DNA from: Ricordea florida
Lineage: Eukaryota > Cnidaria > Anthozoa > Corallimorpharia > Ricordeidae
Reading direction: 5' to 3'
NCBI GenBank assembly: GCA_949710005.1
Contig: OX453275.1
Location: 5,240,969-5,304,968 of the forward strand
DNA length: 64,000 nt
Of this stretch, positions 1 through 13,500 are shown piece by piece. Made by a program: the position numbers and the translations under genes. The notes beneath the pieces were generated by a model. It saw nothing but the letters and a program-made list of their open reading frames with translations, was not told the DNA's origin and searched no databases. The number at the start of each line of letters is the position of its first letter. Position 1 is the first letter of the stretch.

Positions 1-1548
1 AAAACATTAGGATAAATTCTGGCTAATTTTCACTCAATTACACAGCTGTTTATTCCCTTCAGAATATATCCTACTTAGTAACCAAGAGTGAGATTTCCTT
101 GTTATGACCAAACAAATGAGGTTAATAAGTTATTTATTATGTCATTTTTTTATCTCTGGAAAAAAAAAAAAACTGGAAGGGTTCTTCATGAGGTCATTCG
201 AGGTCATATCCACTGAACCAAACACCTGACCATGCGATCGTAATGAGTGACAGATTACAAACAGTTTCTTTGAAAATAAGGCAACTTTTGTCTAATTTAA
301 AAAAATTTCATAATACCTGGTCATTACAAGAAAATCTTGCCCGCTCAGCAGCCAATCAGAGCGCATATACTATTGTAGCCATATAATAATTTTCTTTATT
401 GAGATTCAATATTCACAGTACATTTTAAAACCAGCTGAAAAATAATTTACTAATAATTGCATGATTTTACAAGTGGCATAAGAAAATTATAAAATAATCA
501 TTTTTAATCTGAGCAGCTAGGCTGCTTGGACAGATGCACCAAACTAAATGAATGGAATTCTCATTTCCAGAGCTAATACCATTGATTTTACCAATGTACG
601 TAAGTCTGTAACAGTATCCCAACTCAACTTAAGTATAGAAAATCTCTGCAGTGTTAACCTAATGGCAAATGTGAGACTTTGTGAGACAGCAGGACTAGTG
701 TTTTTCTTTGCGAGCCTGACTTTTTAGATTGCGAGACCGAGACTTCAAAGTGTTTTGAGTGTGAGACTCTTTCATATAAAAATCGAGACTGCGAGACCCA
801 CATAACCGCTAAAAAACAGGACTGCGAGACCCGTGAAATTTGACTAGAATTTCTGCAAGACCCAGAGTTTTTGAAGGACCATTCGCCATCCCTATCAGAC
901 AACTGCAGATGCACAGTAAGTTAATTCCAAAGTGTATTTAATTCACAGGGGGAATAGCCAGTATTTTTATACCCAGGAGGTATGCACCATATTCAAATCC
1001 CCCCATCCCCTAGTTCCCTCAAGCCCCAAATCTTTTTCAGGTGACTTGATTAAAAGGGAGGTTAGATTTTTTTAGGTATGCACATGTGTACAGTGTGCAC
1101 AGGTAGCTATGTCCCTGATTCATACTACTTTAGCATAACGATTGTACTGCGGAAATTGTGCCAACACTCCCTAGTACAGTCTGAGCAAGCCAGGTTAATT
1201 ATGTAGGTATTAAGTTTAATACTATATAACTGTGGGGCGATCATAATTTAATGGAATGTTTTTCCAAATTTTTTAAACTATAAATGCATAGTCTGTGGAT
1301 GCTTCCATGTTAATGATGCATATGGCTAAATCTTAAATAAAAAAGAACCAATCAGAAGAGGATTTTCCTACGATATGGACTTCAAGTCTAAAATATGCAT
1401 ATCTTGTCCTATAATATACAATATCAATTATTCATATTATTGCATAATACAGCACATAAGAATTGTAAGCTATCATGAAGCAGATGTGCAAATCATAAAG
1501 TTATACGTAATAAACTAATGTGAATTATATTGTTCACTTAGCGAGGGT
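1..1548. other. 3' flank of the Nudix gene
   Basis: No coding region is supportable here. The interval lies just downstream of the stop codon of the minus-strand NUDT3-like gene, so part of it is presumably its 3' untranslated region; I could not fix the polyadenylation site. It includes the degenerate repeat at 667-880, described separately. The rest is AT-rich unique-looking sequence. Confidence 0.4.
667..880. repeat. Degenerate short repeat built on GCGAGAC
   Basis: About eight imperfect copies of a unit resembling CTGCGAGACCC recur within 215 bases (TTGTGAGAC, TTGCGAGACC, TGTGAGACT, CTGCGAGACCC twice, CTGCAAGACCC and others). Read on the minus strand the repeat yields a recurring VSQS peptide, so the open frame across it is a repeat artefact and not a gene. 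It may be the core of a non-autonomous element; I did not identify terminal repeats. Confidence 0.5.
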
Positions 1549-4500
1549 CTACACAGGAGACATTATGGCTTTTATCTGCTTTTTGCCCAATGATGAACCA
1601 GAAAGGCTGCAGTGTTGGCAACTGAGTCTGAACCGATTTGACTTCTGCAATGGCTGTATGTTCATGGCCCTAAAAAGATACATCTGCTGACAGGGTCTGT
1701 GGGAAAGCACAGCCAATGCTCTGTCCACTGGAAACCAACCTCTTTTACGACCTTGATGAGACACCAGAGACCATGAGAATAATAGTAGTGTTTTATATGG
1801 TTTATTTGATCTTACTCCTTTTCTTTGATGTTATATTATACTATTTGAATGTAATAAAGAATTAAGAAAATAGATCATAAAAATAAACAAGAGGCTTCAA
1901 AAGCCTTCACTGGATTGTCTTTGTGAACCCTTATTACGCAAACGGCTCAATTTTTTGAAACTGTTTTGTCAATCCATTTTAGTTTCCAGTTCAGTTGTGT
2001 TCAATAAGAGAAGTGTACAAGGAGTTAATCAAAGGCTCCTATGAACAAACTCATGAATGCATTCGGTGACACATGAGGAGAATTTTAGATTTCAGAACTC
2101 ATTCAAATAATTTAATCAAGCCTGTAGGGCTCTGCCATCTCGTGTTCCATTTACCAATTTAAAAAAATAGGCAGCCAAAGCCTGCATACAGCTTCAAATT
2201 CTATATAGGCAAGGGTATCTTTGAAAAAAAGAAAAGAAAATCGATTCAGTTTAAAAGAAGAACGAAAAGAGAAAGTCACAAATACCCCCACTGGGAATTG
2301 AAGTCAGGCCATCTGTGAGCGCAGAGCGTTGCTCACAGGACATGCACAAACTTTGCGTTCATCCCACGTTGTAAACAGAACTCGGAACGCGCTTAGACTG
2401 CTTGCCACAAGGAGATTCACCACGTAAAGTAAGGGTTTAAAGAAGTTTATTCAAGCGAAGCGTTGAGACGGTAACAGGTGAAACGACGTGTAGCGAAGCG
2501 ATAAACGATGAAAACGTTGCCTAAGTGAAGCGGTTTCGAAAACTAAGTAATAAAATAACGAAATAGAACTAATTAGACTAGATACAAAGGGAAGAATATC
2601 ACGGACTAGAAAATGAAATAGAAACTTGGTAAATTCGATTCACAAAATCGAGATCATATAAATAAAGTAATGAGACTTACTTCTGTGTCCTCGTTAGGGA
2701 TATGAACGGCGTTAACGTTGAGACTTTCTCTTGATCTTAACACGTTGAAAACGTTGACTACACTGAACTAATTTCCTAAGCACGTTCACAAAAGTATAGG
2801 CCAAAAACAAAGAATAATAGATCTGTTCATTCGGTCGACTGTGGGTGCGCAAATATGTAACTTATGTCCGTTGTGTTAACCACAAAAAAAAAACGATAAG
2901 ACTATTAGAACTGGAAAAGGAGACACGAAAAGCCAGAAATTATTTGGCAGTAACATTCCCGGTCCCTTAAACAAGCTAAGGAGGAGCTGTTTAACTATAA
3001 AAACGCAAAGCATGAAATCTATGCAAAACTTGAAAACTGGAACAGCCTTATAACAAGCAACATACTACTTTAATACTGCAATCAAAGTTCTGTCCCTGAG
3101 ATAAACTGGGAACTCGCTCGCATCTGTGCTTTAATCATCATCAGTATTCATTCGTTCTTCTACGGCAAGCAGGAGAACTAGTTTGTTTACTGGCCTCCGC
3201 AGTTCTGTGCTTTGGGTTCTAAGCAGTACACTCCTGACAAGACCTTTGGAGTCTGCCTCTACTTTGGTGACCACGCCCATGGGCCAAACGTTTCGGGGTG
3301 CGTTGTCATCCTTAACCAAAACGATGTCGTCGATTTTCAGGTGTCGCTTTTCCTGGTTCCACTTGGGACGCTCCTGAAGCGTTGGCAAGTACTCCTTCTT
3401 CCATCGCGACCAGAAAAGGTTACAGAGGTGCTGAACTCGACGCCAACGCCGGCGCATGTATACGTCATTCCGTTGAAAATTGCCAGGGGGTGGCAGAACA
3501 ACACTTGTCTTCATAGTGAGGATTTGGCCTGGGGATAGAGGGATAGGATCTTTAACATCGCTTGAGATTGCTGTCAGTGGTCTTGAGTTGATGATGGACT
3601 CAGCCTCACACATTAGGGTCTGTAAAGATTCATCATCTAGGCGCCCTCCATGCTCATGAAGGAGAGAACAGAGGATCCTTCGAACTGTTCGTATTTGTCT
3701 CTCCCAGACTCCTCCCATGTGACTCGCAGCAGGTGGGTTAAACTTCCAATCTATCTGAAGCTGACGGAGCTTCTCGGTAATTTCGTTCTGATCCATTTCG
3801 TTGACAGCATTTTTCAGCTCCTTTTTGGCGCCAACAAAATTAGTGCCGTTGTCACAACGGATTTCACGAACGGGTCCTCGACGAGCGATAAACCGACGAA
3901 GTGCGTTGATGAAGCAGTCCGTCTCAAGGGAGTTGGTGATCTCAATGTGGACGGCTCTACTAACGAGACATGTGAATAGTACCCCATATCGCTTACGTTC
4001 TTTTCGACCTTCTTTCGTTGCGAACGGGCCAAACAAATCAACTCCAATGTAGGTGAAGGGTGGTGCTGGTGTCAGACGGTCTGGAGGCAAATCAGCCATC
4101 TTCTGTTTATGAGGGGGTGCTCTGTTACGACGACATAAGACGCAGGCTGAAATAATCTGGCGCACTGCGGAGTTTGCTCCAACTATCCAGTACTTCTCGC
4201 GCAGCCGGGCTAGGACATGCCCACGTCCCTCGTTTCCAAGCTGTTCGTGTGCGTTGCGTATGATTAATGTTGTCGCGTTGCTCTTGCGAGGCAGAATTAT
4301 AGGGTGTTTGGACTCCGATGGAAGGTCAGCATTGTTCAGTCGACCTCCCACTCGTAGGAGACCTTTATCCAGAAACGGGTCGAGGCGGTAAACGGAGCTG
4401 GTCTTTCCCACGTTTACTTTGTTCTTCTTAGGGGACAACTGCTCTTCTTCATACTTGCCATTACTTAGCAGCTGCAAGGTCTGTAACTCGTGCTTGAAGT

Positions 4501-7500
4501 TCTGAGATTGAACAAATCGAATTATCTCCATCTCTGCCACCTCTAACTCGTGAACGGTGAGCGTCATGCGTTCTTCTTTAAGCTTGATTGGCTTGTTGTT
4601 TGTTCTTCTTAGCCTTCGTTCGTTGAGAATCGTTTTGATTCGCAGATACACAGCGACAGCTTTCTTTAACCGATACCAGTCAGAGAAATGCTGCAGTAGC
4701 TTTAATACGGTGGCGGTGGCTGCCAAATCAGCGATCGTTGTAGCAAAGGCTTTAACCTGTTTTTTGACTTCTGGGTCTTCGTTTGAAATGTCGCCAAATG
4801 ATTGAGGCTGGGTCGGCCACGTTTCCTCCGGTTGCCATAAAAATTCCGGTCCCTTCAACCAGCGTTGATGTACTGTCAGTGTTTTTGCGTCTAAACCGCG
4901 GGATGCGTCGTCTGCGGGATTTTCTTTCGTGTCAACATATCGCCATTGTCTAGGATCAGAAAAATTGCGTATCAGCTGGACGCGGTTGGCGACAAAAATC
5001 TGGAATCTTTTCTGCTCGTTTCCAATGTATCGCAGCACGGTTTCCGAGTCTGTGTGGTATATTAAGGTTTCGGGCGTATCATCAAGCTCTTTCTTCATCA
5101 TTTCGCCGAGGCGGATAGAGACGGTAGCGGCTGGTAATTCCAGGCGTGGGATAGTTACAGGCTTGATCGAGGCGAGTCGTGCCTTACCCATCAGAAATGA
5201 GCAGTGTATGCGACCTTCATTGTCACGCAGACGTTGGTACACTGCTGCTCCGTAGCCCATTGTACTTGCATCTGAAAAAATGTGGAGCTGTTTGGACTTC
5301 ACCTCTCTGAAGTCTGTCGGTTTCACACAACGAGGAATGGTCAGTCGTTCGAGTAGTGGCAGTTCGCTGCGCCACTTTTCCCAGCGTTTGAGATAACAGT
5401 CGGGAGGTTCATCGTCCCATCCCAGCTTCTCCTCTCTGCACATGTCTTGAAGCAGCTTCTTAGCAATGAGTGTGAAAGGAGCAACGAATCCAAGGGGATC
5501 GTAAATAGAAGAAACGATGGAGAGAATCCCTCTTCTCGTTAGTGGTTTGTCCTTGATGATAATGCGGAAACCAAAGGTGTCTGATTCGACGCACCACTGT
5601 ACTCCAAGGGCTCGTTCAATAGGGATGGCTTTTCTTTACTCAGCGAGTCTTTGTTAAGGGTACCGTTTTCCTTGTTAAGGTTGAATCCGTCAACGTGAAG
5701 GAGAGTGGGGTGTGGTTTCTTGCACTTCTTGCATTCTCTCTTTTTCCTGCAAGACCTTGACTTGTGATTCTCACCGTAACAAGCAAAGCATAGCGACTTT
5801 TGGGCCACAAAAGACCTTCTCTCTTCTACGGACTTCTTCTTATATGCCTCACAGTCCTCCAGGTCGTGTGACTTGCCGCACAAGGGACAGCGGCACGTGC
5901 TTCCGTGTTGGCCTGAACACCCGGTCCCGTGTGAAGGTGGGGACTTGAGAGGTTCTGGATTGGTTGCAAAACTGTCGACTCTTAATTTTGGTTGCGGTAA
6001 TTTCTTGTCCTCTGTGGTTGCGTTTGTCCGTGGCTTAATTTTGATAAGAGCTTCTTTTCCATATATAGGATCGTTTGCTGTGTCGGCGGCGTATTCCACG
6101 AACTCCATCAGCTCGTAAAAACCCACAACTGATCCATCCTTACGTCTCGCTCTCACAACATTTTCTCTCCATTTGACCTGTAAAAAGGTGGGCAGCTTCT
6201 GCACTACAGCTTGCATATTCGTTGGATGGTTAAGAACTGCCAAGTGTGCGAGTGACTTCATTGCCGTGCTGCACTTATTTAGAAAAATTGAAAGGCGTTT
6301 CAAAGCAGGACCATCATCGTACTTAAGGTTAGGCCAATTAGTTAGCTTCTGCATATAAGCGATCGAGACCTTGTAGGGGTCACCGTACTCTCTCTCCAGC
6401 AGCCTTCGCGCCTCTTGGTAGCCATCGTTTGCTTCAATGTGCAGACAGCCACTGATTAACTCTTTGGGTTCCCCTTCGAGGTGTTGATCGAGGTAGTATA
6501 GTCTGTCCGCACTGCTGATAACCTTTGATTCGATGCGCGTTTCGAAGGCCATGACAAAGGTTTTGTACTCCATGGGATCTCCTTTAAACCTTGGAACTTG
6601 GGGCTGGGGAAGCGTGATAGCGGTGGCAAGCTCATGTTGCGAGGAGATCATTCGCTGAATTTGATCTTGTTGCATCTTAAATATTTCTTTTAATATTTCT
6701 TCGTCGTTCGTCTGGGGCTTGAAATTTTCTTCGGTTTTTATTTCCGGCGGTAAAAGGAACTCACGAGCATTTGGGTTTAGATCTGGGTGATCTGTTGTTT
6801 CAGTCTTAAATTTAGGTTTCGTTAGGGTAGGCAAAGTGTGAGATGCGAGCGGCGTTTCGAGACTTTGAAGTGATGATGGTAACAGACGGTATTCGTCCTC
6901 GCCTGCGGAATCTTTTAAGCTTCCGTCCATTTCAGCAAATGCTGTCTCTCTAGCCTTTGCCTTGGCAATTTTGAGTTCTATCTGTAGCTGTTCTTCGGCC
7001 GCTTTTAGTTTAAGTTTTTGCTTTAACATCGCTCGTTCTGCCATTAACTCGGCGATCTTCGCCTTTTCTTTCAAACGGGCCGAATGTACAGAGCTTGATC
7101 GTGACGTGCGTGACGAGCGTGACCTAGATGACCGCTTTTCCGATAATCTGTCTAAATGCTCACTAATTCTTGCTTCACATTCAAGAATCCAATTAGTTAC
7201 TTCCTTGCGATACTTGAACATGTCATTTTCTTTGTCATCAAAGTATCGATAGGCGTTTTCCTTTTCTTCCGGTGTGGATAACTCTTCACGATAAAGGTTG
7301 TGGGCGTCATAAAATTGTTGACATAAACTGTCCAATTTATTTAGTTCCGTTTTGATGACATCCAGGTTTCTTCGGTCGATCATTAAATTGTTAATGTCGG
7401 TTCGTTTGCGGGAAACCGCCGCTAATGCGTTTGTTCGTTGTTGTTTCAGCCGACGAATTTTTTCTTCTTCACCTTTTTCCGTTAATTTTCGAATTCTTCG

Positions 7501-10500
7501 AGATTCTTCAATTGGATCGGTATCGAAGTTTTCGGAATTTTCGTTTTCCTCTTCGTTTTTTAAATTTTCCAAGTTTTCTTCTTCGATAACTTCCAGAATT
7601 TGATGGCTCGTGAGTTCCGTTTGGTCATCGTTATTTCTGAGCGTGACGTCGTCACTTTCGTTCAGTGGTCCTTTGTTTGAGCACGTGGCCCCGTTCGTTG
7701 CCATTTGGACGTTTTCGTGTGTAATTCAGACGAACCAAGCGTTTGAACGTTGCGTTGAATGGCACGCACTAAATTCACAAATCAAAAAGAATTTTCGAAA
7801 CGAATGTGAGCGCAGAGCGTTGCTCACAGGACATGCACAAACTTTGCGTTCATCCCACGTTGTAAACAGAACTCGGAACGCGCTTAGACTGCTTGCCACA
7901 AGGAGATTCACCACGTAAAGTAAGGGTTTAAAGAAGTTTATTCAAGCGAAGCGTTGAGACGGTAACAGGTGAAACGACGTGTAGCGAAGCGATAAACGAT
8001 GAAAACGTTGCCTAAGTGAAGCGGTTTCGAAAACTAAGTAATAAAATAACGAAATAGAACTAATTAGACTAGATACAAAGGGAAGAATATCACGGACTAG
8101 AAAATGAAATAGAAACTTGGTAAATTCGATTCACAAAATCGAGATCATATAAATAAAGTAATGAGACTTACTTCTGTGTCCTCGTTAGGGATATGAACGG
8201 CGTTAACGTTGAGACTTTCTCTTGATCTTAACACGTTGAAAACGTTGACTACACTGAACTAATTTCCTAAGCACGTTCACAAAAGTATAGGCCAAAAACA
8301 AAGAATAATAGATCTGTTCATTCGGTCGACTGTGGGTGCGCAAATATGTAACTTATGTCCGTTGTGTTAACCACAAAAAAAAAACGATAAGACTATTAGA
8401 ACTGGAAAAGGAGGCACGAAAAGCCAGAAATTATTTGGCAGTAACACCATCTGCTCCACAGTCCGGAATGCTACCCATTAGACCATCCAGAATCACCTGG
8501 TTACCATTGGTACATCTTTTATTTTATATGTTATAGATCTTTCGCTCGTACACTCTACTGAGTGAAGCTGTAAAAATTATATCTCATCTTTCAACGTTCA
8601 TGAAAGGTAGTCCGTCATTCCCGAAGCTTTATCTGGAAACCGATATTTAAAATGGAGATGCCGTTGTAGAATTGACAAATTTGTGGTAAACATTGACGAA
8701 CGTGTTTTATTTTATGGGGAAAGTGAAACCTGAAACGTGACACGACAGCACAAACCCAGCCGTGAATTGGCATCTTCCCTTCCTCTGACCCGTTTTGGAG
8801 GTTCAACATTTTATTTGAAAGCGTGAAATTCACCAGAAATAGATAAGTTCTTTAAATTGGTGGGTATGTGCCGGTTTCGGTGTTGTCGCAAATAATGATT
8901 TTGAAATTCAATGAAGCTGCATACCACCGGACTGTTTTTGCTCCAGTTGATTATATATCGGGTTTTGTAGTTTTTGTACAGTATAGAGGATCCAACGCTA
9001 TAAATATAAATGAACACTTAATGAGAATGCTTTCCCCGATGTTTTCGATTTGATCGCTTTTAGAAGTCAAGTTAAGACGAAGTATCGTATTTTGACGTGC
9101 GTAACCAGCTAGCCTACGTGTAGCCGCACCCTCCCCCCGAATGAAAAAACGGGAGCTTGTTATCTCGGATTCAAAATAATACCGTGATGTCACGGCGAGC
9201 CACGCTCTTGCTTTCCAAACTTCACGCGTGGATCAACTCATGAACTCGATGGACGTGGTCTGCTAAGCGTGAACCAATTCTTAAAAATAAGCTCTATATT
9301 TCCAACAGAAAAGATGTGAATCCTGTCACCGAGGGAATCACTAACACAACCGGACCTCAACGTTTAAAGAAGAAAACACTTTCCAGCACGTAAACACATC
9401 CAGGAATAGCAAACATAGACACTAATAAAGTCATTTAGTGAATAAATCGAGTTAACAGCTCGAAAAGAGAGCAGCTCTGCACAAGAAAAACACTTAGGCG
9501 AATGGAGTCCAAATGAAACTTTTCACGCTCTCTTCACCGTCGTGCTTACTTCAATCAGGTTGTTATGGCGATGTTCATGCCGAGCCAATGACACAGCGGC
9601 GGCGTCTTTGCTAACCCTTATATAGGCAATATTGCGCAAGAATTGCAATTTCTCACGGAGAAAAAAAAAAGTATAGCAACTCCATTTTAATACTGGATTG
9701 CCATAGCAACAATCCAGTAATAATGACCATGTCAGTCCCATATGGTTAACCTATGCATTGTGTCAACATGCAGCTTCAGGGGCATGCAAAGCGAGGGGTT
9801 GATGTCCTGGGGTGCCTGTGGCCCTCCCAAAATGAGATAATTTCAGGGGTCGATCTTAGCCATCTTAAGTTGATAGTAATTTATATTTCAAAGAACCTCA
9901 CTCATCTGTGCAGCTATTTTGTTGGCTTCTCCATACCTTCTTGCTCTGGTAGGTACCCTGGGTATGACACAATGTGACCTCTACTTCGAAAATTCTAGCT
10001 ATGCCCCTAAGCTCTTACAATGCTGACTGTCACATATAAGTCAAGAAGTCTAATACAGGTATTATTAAACTTACCAGTTGCAGCATCCTGCCACACATCT
10101 AACTCTTGTTTAACTGTCAGGGTATACAACATTGTTCTTGATCTATTAGCATCATTCTGAGGACAGAATTCTACAACATCAATACCTAAAGAAGACTATA
10201 ACATGGTCTCTTGTAGGGGTAAAAAAAAAGCATGGGCCATGGCCAGATTGGTCTTCTTTTGGGGTCTAATTCAAAATTTATGACGAGTATCCCCGCTCAT
10301 TTTATATGCAAGTTACCCCACCCCCTGGGGAAAGCTATGTCACAAAAGAAACAGGGGGCAAATCTGGATACTTGTTTAAAACTCTTCCCCTCTAAAATTC
10401 TGACTTTTTACCTCTTTGAACTCACAGAACTGGGTTTAATCAAAGTTGTGGTAATGAAAATAAACAGTAGCAGATTAAACATGTACAATAAATACTCAGT

Positions 10501-13500
10501 AAAATATTTTTTTTGTTTCTCAAGCGTCTGAGGGGGCCGGAATCCTAAATCCTCGAATTTGATTGGCTAATCGTGCATGTGTAACCGGCCCAGCTTTTTA
10601 CAATACAACCCATGGGCTGTTTTTTTTCCCCGCTGTACCGGGTACAGCTCTCTTGTTCCACTTTAATCCAAAAAAAAAAAAAAGTTATTTACTAGGCTAG
10701 TTCGGTCAGTATGGGAAAAAACTGTGCCTTCAGCCTTGGACCTTACTCAAGACCTTGGGCACAGTTTATCATATAAATATAATTTAGAAATTCTATACAC
10801 AAATAGTTAGTTTTCCATTAAACTTTTCTAGTATTACCTGAAACAATCCAAGTGATCTTTGAACACTTCCACAGACCCCAGCCTATGATGAGATAAAAAT
10901 AGTAAGAGGTTAATTAACTGGTATTGCGATAATTATAGGTAGAAAAGCTTCAAGGGAAAAGGGTGGGGTACGTTCTGCATGCACACAGGTCTTGACAGAA
11001 GCAATCACTGACAATAATTTTCTAGGGGTTAATCTATTTTTAAGGGTCTCTGTTGGCAGCATTCGTATGATTAATATAAATGTCTACCTATTTCTTTATC
11101 TAGATTTGACTTCTAGTTAACTGATTACGAACAAAGATAAAAGATACAGTCTTGAAGAGGTTATTTAAATTTGACTTACTTCCTTGGGCTCGTAAAAAGG
11201 CGATAAGCACAAATGCAGGGTTATCAAACACTAAATTTTAGATGCGTTTCAACCTCGCGGAATGATTTCCGCACAGGTCCCTACTTCATACTGCATGCTG
11301 TAGTTGAATTGTCTTGGGAAGTGCGCGTGCAAACATTTCTTGTACGGCTACAGCATGCATAATGAAGTAGGGACCTGTGCGGAAATCATCCCAACCTCGC
11401 GCTTAGCTCTAATTTCACTGATTTGTTTGGCATCAACAAAGTGAAATACAAACCTCCACTAATTTGTGCATTCATATCCAACTTACCTCTTCTAACACCT
11501 CACGTACAGCTGCATCTTGGAACGATTCTCCGTGTTCCACCCCTCCTGAAGGAACAATCCACTGATCAGGAAACCTGTTACTTGTCACCAACAACACCTG
11601 ATGGAAACAAGCAATTGTGAAAGGTGCGATTAGAAAACGTAAATTTCCCCGTTTGTCGTGCTGCGATTTATATCAACCTGCCGAATACATTGGAAACCTA
11701 CTTTCAAATCTTTAGAAGAACCATCTAATAGAAGCTACGCCAGGAATTTTTCCGTGTCGCTTTCATTTTTATTTTGCTGCACGCGACAATTAAGGAAATA
11801 GAAGACGGCTCCACGTAGGCTCAGTCAATTGCAAGTTGTTCAAATTAAGATCCACCAGAAACCCACAGGGCTTGAAACGTGTGAGTGCAAGTACCTTCGA
11901 AAGTTACAGCTTGCCCACATTCCATCTACCAAGTAGCATATTTGGAAAGCAAGCAAATCAAAATGGCTTCCAGCAGTGTGACGCACTTACTGGGAAATAC
12001 CCACCACTGCTCAAGACATTGGCGGACATTTCGTTGATGCAAGTGCATGTTGTTTACGACACACCACTCAAGTGTGACAGAGGCAGCAAGCTCAAAGACT
12101 GGGAGAAGTAGTCTCCAAATTTGGTACTTATAAGAATTATCGAGTTTGTACTGACAAGCCGACTGAACGCCCGTTACACGCTTCAAGTCTTGAGTCTTTG
12201 GATCCACTTACAGGTAAACCAACTAGGGGCGATATAAAAGCCGGAACTGCGAAATGCCGGAACCACGGAAAATCACTCCAAATCCTAAAAGATGGAACCG
12301 CGGAAAATAAACTCAAATATTTAAAATACGGAACTATAAATATAAGTACATAAATGAACTAACTGAAATATAAATACAATATTAACGTAATGAGATACGT
12401 GCCTTCCTTCGGTGTACGTGTCACGAAACTGTCGTGACAAAAGATAAAGACACAAAAACATGTTATGGAAAGAGAACTTGCGCAGCCACATGCAGATGAA
12501 ATTTGCGGCAGAAAATCGCCCCAAGGATTTGGGGTGATTTTCCGTGGTTCCGACACTCCGCGTTTTCACCATTCTTGCTTTTAGTATAATTGCCAGCGGT
12601 TTCCTTTGTGTAAAGATTGGCAAATCTTGTTTCAGTTGAGGTTTTCCCCAGTTTTTATACAACGCTTTTTTTTCTTTTTTTTTTTCTCTTTGGAAATTTA
12701 TCAAAGTTTAATTAAAGGAAAATTATCTTGTCTCGAACAACCATTTCTTCTTTTATAAACAGACAAAGATGCGTTGTCCTTCCAGCTGTGTTTGCCTTTG
12801 CCTGTAAATTGTAGTTGCTATTGTGCCAACTACTTTCAATGGCTGCTGCTACTCATGACTGACTTTATAACTACAGTCGACTCCCGATAACTCGAACCTT
12901 CAAGGGAAATTGAAAATGGTTCGAGTTATCGGGAATCGACTGTAGTTGATGATGATTCGCCCTGAAACAGTCACCCCACCCGCTGTTCATAACCATCAGC
13001 GTCGCAGGTCTGTTTTTGTCAATATTCCTTTTTTTTCTCATACTGAACGGAGAGTTATAACGATCGAGGGGTTGGATATGTCACTTTGTTGCCAGCTATG
13101 ATTGACAAGGTCAGTTGTTTCGTGCTTTTGAAGTGTGATTGACACATTTTCATACCGTCGTCACGAGATCCTAATAACTTCACCGTCAAGCAACAAAAGC
13201 TAGCAAATGTATATATATCACACACAATAAAACAAATGTGACCACGCGAAAAAATTATGCTCTTTATCCTTTTATCTAATTTTTTCATTACCTGGTTATA
13301 TCAGACTTATGAGATCTTTTATGGAACCTCAAAACTTTGTAAAGTTTTCCTTGTTGCGTGACCTTTCGAAAAGCTTATTTTCTTGTACCTGGGGCTTGCA
13401 CGTGAAGTAGACTAAAGCACATTTAGTTGCACGCGAGTGCAACTTGTTGTCGGAGTATTATGATATTGTAGCCTAAATATTTAGAGGTCATAAATCCAGA

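Larger units (their letters stand above)
2314..8446 (-). mobile_element. BEL/Pao LTR retrotransposon, young, internally deleted
   Basis: Two 642-bp LTRs (2314-2955 and 7805-8446) flank a 4849-bp interior. The 5-bp target-site duplication CCATC is present at 2309-2313 and 8447-8451. LTRs begin TGTGAGC and end GTAACA and differ at one position only (A at 2923, G at 8414), so the insertion is recent. The element reads on the minus strand, the same strand as the host Nudix gene, inside its last intron. The interior encodes gag and the C-terminal part of pol (RNase H, integrase), but the aspartic protease and the catalytic reverse-transcriptase domain are absent. Full BEL elements usually keep gag and pol in one frame; here the two halves meet out of frame near 5617-5632. 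A purine-rich tract abuts the 3' LTR. I could not identify the primer-binding site. Confidence 0.95.

Noticed and set aside
3212-3538. Plus-strand open frames across 3183-5255 and 5712-7918
   Set aside because: They are antisense shadows of the BEL gag and pol frames.
11259-11392. Placement of MITE copy 1 relative to Nudix exons
   Set aside because: The wording in its entry about intron 1 is not to be followed: exon 2 is 11487-11597 and exon 3 is 10838-10882, so the MITE lies in intron 2.
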